A stretch of 49,643 nt of DNA from Lachnospiraceae bacterium (GCA_014803415.1 JAAVBZ010000023.1:346091-395733), one strand, 5' to 3'. Positions 25,592-35,253 are shown, numbered from the stretch's first letter. Program-made: numbers and translations. The notes: a model not told the origin generated them from the sequence alone.

Positions 25592-26227
25592 CTAACAAAG
25601 TGCCTGCAGAGCCAGCAGCAGGAGAAACAGTCCGCTGAGCCATGATAAGTCTATGCGCAGAACGGTAGATGCCAGAAGCCCGATGCCGTATCCGGCAGCA
25701 AAGAGGAGCAGGTTAAAAAGCGCCGCCAGAAGAAAGAGCGTTGCAAGAGGAAGTGTTCCCGTAGTAAAAGCCATGCCGGCAAGAACGCTGTCCAGTGAGA
25801 GAGCAAGTGACAGCAGAAGAGCTTCTTTCGGGCTTAAGATCTGAAGATCTTCCTGATTGGCATCCTCCGGCGACAGATAAACGGTGAAGATAATATTGAG
25901 CTGCTTGATCTTACAGCCCCAGTTTCTTGTGAGACTGGGGTATTTACGTGCCAGAAGGCGAAGCAGACTTTCGAACAGCTTGCTGCATCCTAAGAACGCC
26001 AGAATGGTAAAAGAAAAAAAGGGCAGGACTGCTTGCGGAAAAAGAAGAAAAATATAGGAACCGATGCGGTTGGCAGCAGTGATAAAGGCGGCGGGAACGC
26101 AGATGAGGATGAGATAGGCGGGGAGTTTGATCTGTACCCGGCGGGTTCCGTAGGTCAGCCCGGCAGTCAGTGAATCGATGGACACGGCAGTCAGAAAGAG
26201 AAGCAGTGCCGCAATGGATGAAGACAT
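25592..26227 (-). CDS. ytaF: Sporulation membrane protein YtaF
   Basis: 211 residues with six membrane helices arranged as two homologous halves. Each half begins with the family's acidic motif in a helix (AVSIDSLTAGLTYG and ALSLDSVLAGMAFTTG). It is distantly related to MntP Mn2+ exporters. Polar residues around 95-140 form the cytoplasmic loop. YtaF is linked to sporulation in B. subtilis; its biochemical role is not established. ATG 26227 is preferred over the GTG four codons upstream, with GAGG before it. Confidence 0.88.
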   Translation of the reverse strand: MSSSIAALLLFLTAVSIDSLTAGLTYGTRRVQIKLPAYLILICVPAAFITAANRIGSYIFLLFPQAVLPFFSFTILAFLGCSKLFESLLRLLARKYPSLTRNWGCKIKQLNIIFTVYLSPEDANQEDLQILSPKEALLLSLALSLDSVLAGMAFTTGTLPLATLFLLAALFNLLLFAAGYGIGLLASTVLRIDLSWLSGLFLLLLALQALC

Positions 26228-26302
26228 GACATGAATCACCTCAATGAAAAATTTTATATTGTTTATTGTATGGAAAAAAACATAAGAGTTGATGAATTTT
26301 AT

Positions 26303-26330
26303 TTACGTTAAATTTAAAAAATGGTATGAT
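26303..26330 (+). promoter_or_regulatory. Promoter of the beta-CASP RNase gene
   Basis: TTACGT (26303-26308), a 16-bp spacer and TATGAT (26325-26330). The transcript should begin just before the three ATCTTTCAG repeats. Confidence 0.45.
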
Positions 26331-26348
26331 AGATAACAAAAAGAAAAT

Positions 26349-26385
26349 ATCTTTCAGAAGTCATCTTTCAGGAGATATCTTTCAG
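26349..26385 (+). repeat. Three ATCTTTCAG repeats in the 5' leader
   Basis: Exact copies at 26349, 26363 and 26377 with a 14-bp period, about 50 bp before the RNase start codon. Nothing else like it is visible in this window. Confidence 0.7.
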
Positions 26386-26435
26386 GTGTTTTTGTTCAGA
26401 AAATCTTTATCATGGGGTTCTCAGGAGGGTATTCT

Positions 26436-28037
26436 ATGGAGCTTATGTTTATCGGTGCCGATCACGAGGTTACGGGCAGCTGCCATTACCTTCGGGTGGG
26501 AGAGAAAAATATTTTAGTGGATTACGGTATGGAGCAGGGAACCAATGTCTTTGAGAACTGCGAGCTTCCGGTGGATGCTGCGTTGATTGACTATGTGTTT
26601 CTGACGCATGCGCATATAGACCATTCGGGTATGCTTCCGCTCTTGTACGCCAGAGGATTCCGCGGCAATATCTATGCGACGGTGGCCACCTGCGATCTGT
26701 GCAGTATCATGCTGCGTGACTGTGCACACATTCAGATGCAGGAGGCGGAGTGGAAGAACCGCAAGGCGAAGAGAAGTGCAGACAATACGGTAATAGAACC
26801 TGTCTACACAATGGAAGACGCGGACGGAACGATCAAGAGGCTTGTTCCCTGTGATTATGAGAGTATGGTGACTGTCTGTGAGGGCGTGAAGATCCGGTTT
26901 ACGGATATCGGACATCTGCTGGGCTCTTCGAGTATCGAGGTGTGGGCGACGGAGGATGGTGTTACGAAGAAGATCGTCTTTTCGGGAGATATCGGCAATA
27001 CGGATCAGCCGCTTATCAAGAGCCCGAAGCTGACAGAGGAAGCAGATTACGTAGTCATGGAATCTACTTACGGCGACAGGCTGCACAGCACGGAGAAACC
27101 GGATTACATAGGGGAACTTACAAAGATATTGCAGATGACGTTTGACCGGGGTGGCAATGTGGTGATTCCGTCTTTTGCGGTGGGCAGAACTCAAGAGATG
27201 TTATATTTCTTACGTCAGATCAAGGCGGAAAGATTAGTAAAGGGACATGAGGACTTCTTAGTTTATGTGGACAGCCCGCTGGCGGTGGAGGCTACCGGTA
27301 TTTTCCAGAAGAATGAGCATGAATGTTTCGATGAGGCGGCGATGGAACTGGTCAGACAAGGAATCAACCCGATTACATTTCCGGGGCTTCGGCTGGCGAT
27401 CACCAGCGACGAGTCCAAGGCGATCAACTTCGAGAACAGTCCCAAGGTGATTATATCCGCTTCAGGCATGTGCGAGGCGGGGCGTATCAGACATCATCTG
27501 AAGCATAATCTGTGGCGGCCGGAATGTACGATCTTGTTTGTAGGTTATCAGGCCATCGGCACACTGGGCAGAGCGATCGTGGAAGGTGCCACGGAAGTGA
27601 AGCTCTTCGGAGAACTGATTGAGATCCGTGCGCAGATCATGAAACTGATCGGAATGAGCGGTCATGCGGATAAGAACGGACTGCTTAACTGGATCGAGGG
27701 CTTTCAGGAGAAACCGCATAAGGTGTTCGTGGTGCATGGCGAAGACAGCGTCTGTAAACTGTTTACGGAATGTCTCAAGGTGGAGCATGGAATAGAGGCT
27801 TACGCGCCTTACAGCGGAACACGATTTGACCTGATAAGCGGTTCCTTCATCTACGAGGCAGCACCGATTGCAGTGAAGAAGAAAGTCCGCGGTATTTCCG
27901 ATGTATTTGCGAGACTGCTTGCGAGCGGGCAGAGACTTATCGCGGTTATCCATAAGAATGAAGGCGGAGCGAATAAGGATCTGGCGAAGTTTGCGGATCA
28001 GATTAATTCGTTGTGTGATAAGTGGGATAAAGTATAA
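26436..28037 (+). CDS. Metallo-beta-lactamase / beta-CASP RNA hydrolase (YSH1-type)
   Basis: 533 residues. The zinc motif HAHIDHSG (metal ligands and catalytic Asp) is near residue 56, GDIGN supplies the Asp ligand, and a beta-CASP insert has SFAVGRTQEMLYFL and SGMCEAGRIRHHL. The C-terminal motif C is GMSGHADKNGLL. Such proteins cut or trim RNA and are distinct from RNase J by architecture. The start follows GGAGGG, six bases away. The leader has triple repeats that could reflect regulation of its own mRNA; that is speculation. Confidence 0.92.
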   Translation: MELMFIGADHEVTGSCHYLRVGEKNILVDYGMEQGTNVFENCELPVDAALIDYVFLTHAHIDHSGMLPLLYARGFRGNIYATVATCDLCSIMLRDCAHIQMQEAEWKNRKAKRSADNTVIEPVYTMEDADGTIKRLVPCDYESMVTVCEGVKIRFTDIGHLLGSSSIEVWATEDGVTKKIVFSGDIGNTDQPLIKSPKLTEEADYVVMESTYGDRLHSTEKPDYIGELTKILQMTFDRGGNVVIPSFAVGRTQEMLYFLRQIKAERLVKGHEDFLVYVDSPLAVEATGIFQKNEHECFDEAAMELVRQGINPITFPGLRLAITSDESKAINFENSPKVIISASGMCEAGRIRHHLKHNLWRPECTILFVGYQAIGTLGRAIVEGATEVKLFGELIEIRAQIMKLIGMSGHADKNGLLNWIEGFQEKPHKVFVVHGEDSVCKLFTECLKVEHGIEAYAPYSGTRFDLISGSFIYEAAPIAVKKKVRGISDVFARLLASGQRLIAVIHKNEGGANKDLAKFADQINSLCDKWDKV

Positions 28038-28062
28038 AAAGTGGTTTTTCGAAGTTGAGAGG

Positions 28063-28152
28063 GCAGATTACATAAAATGTCCTCTTGTGTCGGGCTTCGT
28101 CAAATGGATTTTCCTGCGCATGGCAGCTTCGAGGATATTTTGCGTAATCTGC
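28063..28152. repeat. Long imperfect hairpin element, 90 bp
   Basis: GCAGATTAC (28063-28071) and GTAATCTGC (28144-28152) are perfect complements. The next segments AAAATGTCCTC and GAGGATATTTT pair with one mismatch. No T run follows. It resembles a small non-autonomous repeat rather than a terminator. Confidence 0.6.
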
Positions 28153-28235
28153 GTAGGCACGTTTTCGATACAAGGGTTTAGATAGGAATGTAGTTTACAT
28201 AATATAGGAAATAGAAAGAAGAGGACTGGGCAGAT

Positions 28236-29084
28236 ATGAGTGCAGCAGACCACATTTTTATCAATATGTGTAAGGATATCCTGGAGAACGGGACGAGTAC
28301 GGAGGGGGAGAAGGTGAGACCCCACTGGGAGGACGGGACACCGGCTTATACGGTGAAGAAGTTCGGGGTGGTGAACCGATATGATCTGTCACAGGAGTTT
28401 CCGATTATGACGCTTCGTAAGACGGCACTTAAGAGTGCAACGGACGAGATGTTATGGATCTGGCAGCAGAAATCCAATAATGTCAACGATCTGCACAGCC
28501 ACATCTGGGATGAATGGGCTGATGAGGACGGTTCTATCGGCAAGGCATACGGCTATCAGATGGGAGTGAAGCATCAATATAAAGAGGGGATGATGGATCA
28601 GGTAGATCGTGTGATCTATGATCTCAAGAACAATCCTTTCAGCAGGCGTATTATGACGAATATCTATGTGCATCAGGATCTGCACGAGATGAATCTGTAT
28701 CCTTGCGCTTACAGCATGACTTTCAACGTGACACAGAAGAAGGGGCATGATAAACTGACATTGAACGCAGTCTTAAATCAGCGCTCGCAGGACGTGCTGG
28801 CCGCCAACAACTGGAATGTGGTGCAGTATGCGGTATTAGTGCATATGCTGGCGCAGGTGTGTGACATGGAAGCGGGAGAGTTGGTGCATGTGATTGCGGA
28901 CGCGCATATTTATGACAGGCATATTCCGATCATAGAAGAACTGATCGCCAGACCGGTTCATGACGCACCGGTTTTCAGGTTAAATCCTGAAGTCAGGGAT
29001 TTCTACGAATTTACCAGAAATGACGTGAGCGTGGAAAACTATGTTACCGGTCCGCAGATCGAGAATATACCGATTGCAATATAA
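28236..29084 (+). CDS. thyA: Thymidylate synthase (ThyA type)
   Basis: Methylates dUMP to dTMP using methylene-tetrahydrofolate, yielding dihydrofolate. 282 residues, with catalytic Cys157 in YPCAYSM, the dUMP-binding segments QRSQD and NNWNVVQYAVLVHMLAQ, and DAHIYDRHI near the end. The position before a dihydrofolate reductase gene links dihydrofolate production to its recycling; the gap holds a family A repeat. The RBS is GAGGA, slightly distant. Confidence 0.95.
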   Translation: MSAADHIFINMCKDILENGTSTEGEKVRPHWEDGTPAYTVKKFGVVNRYDLSQEFPIMTLRKTALKSATDEMLWIWQQKSNNVNDLHSHIWDEWADEDGSIGKAYGYQMGVKHQYKEGMMDQVDRVIYDLKNNPFSRRIMTNIYVHQDLHEMNLYPCAYSMTFNVTQKKGHDKLTLNAVLNQRSQDVLAANNWNVVQYAVLVHMLAQVCDMEAGELVHVIADAHIYDRHIPIIEELIARPVHDAPVFRLNPEVRDFYEFTRNDVSVENYVTGPQIENIPIAI

Positions 29085-29107
29085 AAAAAGTAAATTCCTT
29101 CGGAATT

Positions 29108-29182
29108 AACTTTGCGAACTGCGCTCGATTGCGAGATTCGCTTCGCGAACTCGGAAGATATTGCGCATCTTTGCAAACTCGA
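29108..29182. repeat. Dispersed intergenic repeat, family A, copy 4 (inverted)
   Basis: Read on the minus strand it gives GAGTTTGCAAAGATGCG and CTCGCAATCGAGCGCAGTT, matching copies 2 and 1. It is flanked on the left by a small AATTCC-TTC-GGAATT hairpin and lies between thyA and folA. Confidence 0.75.
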
Positions 29183-29202
29183 AAAGAATGGAGAAAATTC
29201 CT

Positions 29203-29694
29203 ATGAACTTAATCGTAGCAGTAGACAGCAATTGGGCGATTGGCTGTAAGAACAGCCTGCTTGTCAGTATTCCGGCGGATCATAAGGCATTCCGGCAGGA
29301 GACTACGGGCAAGGTTGTGGTGCTCGGCAGGAAGACGCTGGAGACTTTTCCGCAGGGTATGCCGCTTAAGAACCGCACCAATATTATTTTGTCCACGAAT
29401 CCGGATTATCAGGTGAAGGATGCAGTTATCGTACATAGTAAGGAAGAACTTCTTGAGAAGTTAAAGGACTATCCGAGTGAGGATGTCTATATTATCGGTG
29501 GTGAGAGTGTGTACCGTATGATGCTGCCCTACTGTGACGTGGCGCATGTGACGAAGATCGATCATGCATATGAGGCGGATGCTTATTTCCCGAATCTGGA
29601 TGAAATGGAAGAGTGGGAGATCACGGCAGACAGCGAGGAGCAGACATATTTTGATATCGCCTATGAGTTTGTAAAATATGAGCGGAAGAAATAA
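29203..29694 (+). CDS. folA: Dihydrofolate reductase
   Basis: Reduces dihydrofolate to tetrahydrofolate with NADPH. 163 residues: N-terminal MNLIVAVDSNWAIGCKNSLL, catalytic Asp in SIPADHKAFRQET, NADPH-binding VLGRKTLETFP and VYIIGGESVYRMMLP. ATG 29203 has GGAG; the longer frame is inside the repeat and lacks a site. Pairs functionally with thyA. Confidence 0.95.
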   Translation: MNLIVAVDSNWAIGCKNSLLVSIPADHKAFRQETTGKVVVLGRKTLETFPQGMPLKNRTNIILSTNPDYQVKDAVIVHSKEELLEKLKDYPSEDVYIIGGESVYRMMLPYCDVAHVTKIDHAYEADAYFPNLDEMEEWEITADSEEQTYFDIAYEFVKYERKK

Positions 29695-29785
29695 TTTTAA
29701 AGGAAGGGTGGGCTGACCGACCTATGTCTGCCAGACGATATGATGTGACATAGGCAGGACGGCGCATGAATGAGGGATAGGATGT

Positions 29786-31756
29786 ATGGGACAGGATACC
29801 GTTAAGATGGCAAACAAAGGAGAAGAGGTTTCTACGTTATTACAGGCGAAGAAACAGTTGGAACAGAAAAATATCGAGCTGGAGGAAGCAATCAGCGCGG
29901 CTGAGAAAGCAAACGGTGCGAGAGATATCTTTCTGGCAAATATGTCGCATGAGCTGCGTACACCGATCAATACGATTCTGGGATTGAATGAGCTGATCAT
30001 TCGGGAGAGTCAGGATGAGGCAATTAAGGAGTATGCACTGGACATCAGACAGGCGGGGAATATCCTTCTCACGATGGTCAGTGACATCTTAGACTACACT
30101 AAGCTCGAAGCGGGACAAATGTCGTTGATGGACGGAATCTATGATATCAGTTCGCTTTTAAACGACCTGATCAACGGAGTATCCCTTCAACTGCGCAAGA
30201 AGAAGCTGGACTTGAAACTGGACATTGCCGACGACATTCCGCATAAATTGTCGGGAGACGAGATCCATATCCGTCAGGTTATCGGTAATCTTTTGACCAA
30301 TGCCGTGAAATATACGGAGAAGGGCGGGGTTACGCTGCACCTCGGCTGGAAAAGGATTGCGGAAGACGAGATTGAAATCGAGATCGCGGTGGCGGATACG
30401 GGCGTCGGGATCAAAGAAAATGATATACCCAAGCTGTTTGGCGTGTTCCAGCGGATGGATTCCACAGTCAGAAGTAAGAATGAAAGAACCGGGCTTGGAC
30501 TTGCTATTACCAACCGGCTGGTTAAGATGATGGGCGGAGAACTGCAGGTGCAGAGCACATACGGCAAAGGATCAACGTTTTCATTTACGTTTGTACAGAA
30601 GGTGGTGGACAATGCACCGTTAGGTGATTTCCAGAAACAGTATTACGAAAGTCTGCACAGCACTGAGAACTACAACCAGAAGTTTATAGCGCCCATGGGC
30701 AGGATCATGATTGTCGATGATAATGCCATGAATCTGGCGGTGGCGCAGGGACTGCTTAAACAGACCAGACTGCAGATCGATGTGGCGGGCAGCGGAGAGG
30801 AATGTCTGGAGCTTTTGAAGCGTAAGACGTATCACCTGATCTGTCTGGATCATATGATGCCCGTGATGGACGGTGTTGAGACTCTGCACATGATCAGGGC
30901 GATGGAAGGGAACCCGTCTGCGGAGATCCCGATTATTGCACTGACGGCGAATGCGGTGGCCGGAGCAAGAGAGTTCTACCTGAAGGAAGGTTTCCAGGAT
31001 TATCTGACGAAACCTATCGATGCCGACAAGTTCGAGAATATGCTGATCGAGTATCTGCCTGACAATGTAGTCTATCTGACACAGGGTGAGCATATAGAGA
31101 GGGATTTCGAGAAAGAAAATGCGGAGATGGCGCTGGATGTCAGGGAGAGCCAGCTCTATGTGATCGGATTCAACATCCGCAACGGACTCAAATACATGGG
31201 CGGGGATAAGGCACTTTACGGTAAGGTACTCCATGATTTCCATCTGATCTTAACGGAAAAGGAAGACGCGCTGCGGGATTTCCTGAAAAAGGGAGACATG
31301 CACGGATACTCGATTATTGTTCACTCCCTGAAAGGCAATGCGCGGAATGTGGGAGCTGACGGTCTCGCAGACGAGGCCTTCGAGTTAGAGAAAATGAGCA
31401 AAGCCGGACGCAGGGAGGATGTGGAGGTACGCTCCCCGATCCTGTTCAACATGATGAAGAATATGCGTAACGGGCTGAAAGCATATCTGGACAACGAGGC
31501 GAAAGAGGAAGAGGAAAGCCGGCAGCCCGAGAGTCAGGAACAAAAGACGATCTCTGAGGACGAATGGAAAAAGGCGCTTAAGGAGCTTGCGGGCCGTCTG
31601 GATGACTTCGATGGGGACAGCGTTAATGAGAAGCTTGAAGAGCTGAAGAAATATGACAGACCGGAGTCGGATAAGAAGATGCTGCGTTTATGTGAGAAGG
31701 CAGTCAAGGATTACGCATATGACGTTGCACTGGAAGTTGTCAATGCCGTGTTGTAG
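29786..31756 (+). CDS. Cytosolic hybrid histidine kinase with receiver and Hpt domains
   Basis: 656 residues, no membrane helix and almost no sensory region. An N-terminal coiled coil (about residues 15-45) leads to HisKA (His55 in MSHELRTPIN), HATPase (NLLTNAVKYTEKGG, ERTGLGLAITN), a receiver (Asp355 in LICLDHMMPVMDG) and Hpt (His513 in IVHSLKGNARNVGA). An acidic C-terminal region of about 90 residues follows. The order supports an internal His-Asp-His phosphorelay. The final Asp receiver must be elsewhere, and no partner is adjacent. The start follows a weak GGAT(G)-like site; the first residues are not certain. Confidence 0.92.
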   Translation: MGQDTVKMANKGEEVSTLLQAKKQLEQKNIELEEAISAAEKANGARDIFLANMSHELRTPINTILGLNELIIRESQDEAIKEYALDIRQAGNILLTMVSDILDYTKLEAGQMSLMDGIYDISSLLNDLINGVSLQLRKKKLDLKLDIADDIPHKLSGDEIHIRQVIGNLLTNAVKYTEKGGVTLHLGWKRIAEDEIEIEIAVADTGVGIKENDIPKLFGVFQRMDSTVRSKNERTGLGLAITNRLVKMMGGELQVQSTYGKGSTFSFTFVQKVVDNAPLGDFQKQYYESLHSTENYNQKFIAPMGRIMIVDDNAMNLAVAQGLLKQTRLQIDVAGSGEECLELLKRKTYHLICLDHMMPVMDGVETLHMIRAMEGNPSAEIPIIALTANAVAGAREFYLKEGFQDYLTKPIDADKFENMLIEYLPDNVVYLTQGEHIERDFEKENAEMALDVRESQLYVIGFNIRNGLKYMGGDKALYGKVLHDFHLILTEKEDALRDFLKKGDMHGYSIIVHSLKGNARNVGADGLADEAFELEKMSKAGRREDVEVRSPILFNMMKNMRNGLKAYLDNEAKEEEESRQPESQEQKTISEDEWKKALKELAGRLDDFDGDSVNEKLEELKKYDRPESDKKMLRLCEKAVKDYAYDVALEVVNAVL

Positions 31757-31769
31757 GGTAATTCGTGTC

Positions 31770-31797
31770 TTGACTTTTGGGGATAAAGGTATAATAT
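31770..31797 (+). promoter_or_regulatory. Promoter of ilvE
   Basis: TTGACT (31770-31775) with TAATAT at 16 bp (31792-31797). An overlapping TATAAT at 31790 has a shorter 14-bp spacer and an extended GG before it. Confidence 0.5.
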
Positions 31798-31874
31798 AGT
31801 AAAGGAAAATATAGGTCGTACGGCGTGAGAGAACGGATATCACAATGCACTGCGAGGCAGAAGGAGTAAGGAAA

Positions 31875-32900
31875 ATGGAAAAGAAGAATATTGACTGGGC
31901 AAACCTCGGATTCGGTTATCAGGAGACGGACAAGAGATTTGTCGCTAATTATAAGAATGGCGCATGGGATGAGGGAGCGCTTATCTCTGATGCGAATATT
32001 TCCATCAATGAATGTGCAGGTGTACTGCAGTATGCACAGACATGTTTTGAGGGAATGAAGGCATATACGACGGAGGACGGCCGTATCGTGACTTTTCGTC
32101 CGGATCTGAATGCACAGCGTATGGAAGACAGTTGTAAGAGACTGGAGATGCCTGTATTTCCTAAGGAGCGTTTCGTGCAGGCGGTGGTTGATACGGTAGC
32201 GGCAAACGAGGCATATGTACCGCCTTATGGTTCCGGCGCGACTCTTTACATCCGGCCGTATATGTTCGGCAGTTCTTCTGTGATCGGTGTAAAACCGGCG
32301 GAAGAATATCAGTTCAGAGTATTCACGACACCGGTGGGACCTTACTTCAAAGGCGGTGTGAAACCGTTAACGATCAAAGTGAGTGACTTCGACCGTGCGG
32401 CGCCGCATGGCACGGGACATATCAAGGCAGGTTTAAATTATGCCATGAGTCTGCATGCTATCATGACGGCACATGCGGAAGGGTACGATGAGAATATGTA
32501 TCTCGATGCGGCGACAAGAACCTATGTGGAGGAGACAGGCGGTGCAAACTTCCTGTTCGTGACGAAGGACAATAAGGTCGTAACGCCGAAATCTAACAGT
32601 ATTCTGCCTTCCATTACGAGACGTTCGCTGATGGTGGTTGCAAAAGATTATCTCGGATTGGAAGTGGAAGAGAGAGCGGTTCCTTTTGAGGAAGTGAAGG
32701 AGTTTGCGGAATGCGGTCTGTGCGGTACTGCTGCAGTGATCTCTCCGGTAGGTAAGATCGTAGATCATGGCAAAGAGATCGCATTACCCAGCGGTATGAG
32801 CGAGATGGGACCGATTACGAAGAAGCTGTATGATACACTGACAGGCATACAGATGGGACGCATCGAGGCGCCTGAAGGATGGATTTGTGTGATCAAATAA
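31875..32900 (+). CDS. ilvE: Branched-chain amino-acid aminotransferase
   Basis: Interconverts branched-chain 2-oxo acids and leucine, isoleucine or valine with glutamate, using PLP. 341 residues of fold class IV. PLP Lys184 is in GHIKAGLNYA, with EETGGANFLFV and CGTAAVISPVG forming cofactor and substrate contacts. The start at 31875 is chosen by GGAGTAAGG upstream; the upstream in-frame ATG at 31845 has no site. It stands alone, with its own promoter. Confidence 0.95.
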   Translation: MEKKNIDWANLGFGYQETDKRFVANYKNGAWDEGALISDANISINECAGVLQYAQTCFEGMKAYTTEDGRIVTFRPDLNAQRMEDSCKRLEMPVFPKERFVQAVVDTVAANEAYVPPYGSGATLYIRPYMFGSSSVIGVKPAEEYQFRVFTTPVGPYFKGGVKPLTIKVSDFDRAAPHGTGHIKAGLNYAMSLHAIMTAHAEGYDENMYLDAATRTYVEETGGANFLFVTKDNKVVTPKSNSILPSITRRSLMVVAKDYLGLEVEERAVPFEEVKEFAECGLCGTAAVISPVGKIVDHGKEIALPSGMSEMGPITKKLYDTLTGIQMGRIEAPEGWICVIK

Positions 32901-33011
32901 TAGAAATAGAAGATACGAGGGGAGAGGGATTAGGTTGAGATGCTTTCGGCACGCAATTTAATCCCTTTTCGACGGCATAGGTTTTGAGATAAAAAGAAAG
33001 TTGGGCGGGAA

Positions 33012-33767
33012 ATGAATACGGATATACGGCAAAGATACCCCTATTTGTATGAGACACATCTGCATACGTCGGAAGCCAGTGCCTGTGCGAGAAGTACAGG
33101 TGAAGAGATGGCAAGAGCCTGTAAGGAGTACGGTTATACAGGCATCTTCGTGACGGATCATAACTGGGGAGGCAATACTGCCATAGACAGAGGACTTCCA
33201 TGGGAAGAATGGGTGGAAGCATTCGAGCGGGGGTATGAACACGCCAAGGCGGAGGGAGACCGGATCGGTCTGGATGTTTTCTTCGGTTATGAGGCCGGAT
33301 ATTGTGGTACTGAATTTCTCATATACGGTATAGATACGGCTTGGATGAAAGCGCATCCCCAGCTGCCGGAGGCGGGCGTGGAGGAACAGTACAGGCTCGT
33401 GCATGAGGCCGGAGGTCTTGTGGTGCATGCTCATCCTTACAGAGAGGCAGATTATATTCGCGAGGTTCGCCTGTATCCCGAGTGGGTGGACGGAGTGGAA
33501 GGAGTCAATGCAGCGCATTCTAATTCCCATAGTAAGGGGCATGCACATCCGGAGTATGATGCTAGGGCGATAATCTATGCCCGTGCGAATAAACTGCCCA
33601 TGAGTGCGGGATCAGACATTCATAACACACAGCTGTTCGGCGGCGGCGTTGCTTTTCGGAGAAGACTGGCATCAGCAGAAGATTATATTAAGGCGATCCT
33701 TACCGAGGAAGACTATGTACTGACCGACGGAGAGAAGTGGTATGACCGGCAGGGCAATATTATATGA
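33012..33767 (+). CDS. PHP-domain phosphoesterase
   Basis: 251 residues. PHP metal motifs are ETHLHTSEAS, FVTDHN, VHAHPYRE and GSDIHN, a trinuclear metal-site pattern shared by histidinol phosphatase-like and nucleoside phosphate phosphoesterases. It is smaller than polymerase-associated PHP domains and stand-alone. The substrate is not predictable. The RBS is GGGCGGGA. Confidence 0.9.
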   Translation: MNTDIRQRYPYLYETHLHTSEASACARSTGEEMARACKEYGYTGIFVTDHNWGGNTAIDRGLPWEEWVEAFERGYEHAKAEGDRIGLDVFFGYEAGYCGTEFLIYGIDTAWMKAHPQLPEAGVEEQYRLVHEAGGLVVHAHPYREADYIREVRLYPEWVDGVEGVNAAHSNSHSKGHAHPEYDARAIIYARANKLPMSAGSDIHNTQLFGGGVAFRRRLASAEDYIKAILTEEDYVLTDGEKWYDRQGNII

Positions 33768-33872
33768 TGAGCAGTGTGGTCCGGTTGCATGGAAGAAGTA
33801 ATACCCGGACGGATATGCAATGCGAGACAGATATGAAATATGTAGGACATGTGACATTATAGAAAGAATAGA

Positions 33873-34004
33873 GTAACTATTCAGTACAGGGCGAAGCATT
33901 TACTGCTGAGACCGTAAGAATATGATTCGACGGGCAAAATCCCATTGTCGAAGACAATTTAGGATGGATTTTGCATCGTAACTGTGAAGGTACTGAACAG
34001 TTAC
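33873..34004. repeat. Nested palindromic element, 132 bp
   Basis: The outer arms GTAACTATTCAGTAC (33873-33887) and GTACTGAACAGTTAC (33990-34004) are inverted with one mismatch. A second stem GCAAAATCC (33934) / GGATTTTGC (33966) encloses a third, ATTGTC-GAA-GACAAT. It ends 15 bp before the foldase start codon, so it could shape the mRNA leader. It also has the form of a non-autonomous repeat. Confidence 0.65.
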
Positions 34005-34018
34005 AGAATAGGAAATAT

Positions 34019-35086
34019 ATGAGAGAAAGCAGATTACGAAGACCGGCAGGACTCCTGCTGGCAGCATGTATATGTCTGAGCGCCTTAAGCGGGTGCGGTG
34101 AAAGCGAAGGGGTCGGAACCAAAGTAGTTCTGACCACCGGATTTAATAAGGATGAGATTTTCCGGATAGAGACGAGTGCCTGTACACTGCCGGAGATCAT
34201 GGTATATCTCACGAATATCCAGAATCGCTACGAGAGTGTATATGGTACGGAAATCTGGAATACCAATGTGGATGGTGTGACACTGGAGCAGAATGTGAAG
34301 GATATTGCGCTGGCGCAGATCGCACAGATCAAAACCATGAATCTGATGGCCGGGCGGTATGAAGTAGAGTTAAGCGATGAAGAAAAGGCGCAGGCGGAGA
34401 ATGCGGCGAACGCATATTACAGTTCCCTTAACAGTACCGAAATAGAGCTGATGGACGTGTCTGAGAAGACGATCAGCGAATTGTATAGAGAATTTGCACT
34501 GGCAGAGAAGGTGTATCAGTATACGATCAAGGATATTAATCCGGAAATCAGTGATGATGAGGCGCGAACTATCACGGTACAGCATATTCTCATTAAGACT
34601 TATGCGCTGGACGGCACGGGGAAAAAGATAGAGTATACGGTTCAGGCGAAGCAAAATGCTTATCGCGAGGCGTGCGAAGTGCTGGAACTGGCAAAGGAAG
34701 GGGAAGACTTTGACGAGCTGATCCGCAAGTACAGCGAAGACGATAAGGGAACCTATTCTTTCGGCAAAGGAGAGATGGGAGAGACGTTCGAGACGGCGGC
34801 TTTCAATCTGGGTAAGGATGAGATCAGCGATATCGTGGAGACGGAGTTTGGCTATCATATCATCAAGTGTCTCAATACTTTTGATAAGGATGAGACGGAT
34901 GCCAACAAGGTCAAAATCGTGGATCAGAGACGGGCGGAGGCGTTCGGGCAGGAGTATGATGCCTATGTGGAGACGCTGACCAGAAATCTGAATGAAGAGT
35001 TGTGGGACAGCGTAGGGTTCATTCATGATGAGAATGTGAATACTATGAACTTCTTCGATGTGTATTCTGAGTACTTTGGCGGATAG
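34019..35086 (+). CDS. PrsA-like peptidyl-prolyl cis-trans isomerase lipoprotein
   Basis: 355 residues. A signal peptide ends in lipobox LSGC (Cys about residue 26), so the mature protein is anchored outside the membrane. A SurA-like N-terminal region is followed by a parvulin domain (about residues 180-300: ITVQHILIKT, FDELIRKYSEDDKG, FETAAFNLGKDEIS, ETEFGYHIIKCL). It probably folds secreted proteins. ATG 34019 has AGGA; the longer frame runs into the palindromic element. Confidence 0.9.
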   Translation: MRESRLRRPAGLLLAACICLSALSGCGESEGVGTKVVLTTGFNKDEIFRIETSACTLPEIMVYLTNIQNRYESVYGTEIWNTNVDGVTLEQNVKDIALAQIAQIKTMNLMAGRYEVELSDEEKAQAENAANAYYSSLNSTEIELMDVSEKTISELYREFALAEKVYQYTIKDINPEISDDEARTITVQHILIKTYALDGTGKKIEYTVQAKQNAYREACEVLELAKEGEDFDELIRKYSEDDKGTYSFGKGEMGETFETAAFNLGKDEISDIVETEFGYHIIKCLNTFDKDETDANKVKIVDQRRAEAFGQEYDAYVETLTRNLNEELWDSVGFIHDENVNTMNFFDVYSEYFGG

Positions 35087-35253
35087 AGCCGGTCGTTTTG
35101 CAACACTTATTTTTTCGGTAGTACTTGTACGGAATCGTGTCTGTTATGTAGGCTTCAGGCATATGATACGGGCACAGCAGGAAGGATATGCGGAGTTTAG
35201 AAAAAGTTTAGAATTGCGGGAAGCCGCATGAAATCGGAATAAAATGGCGATTG

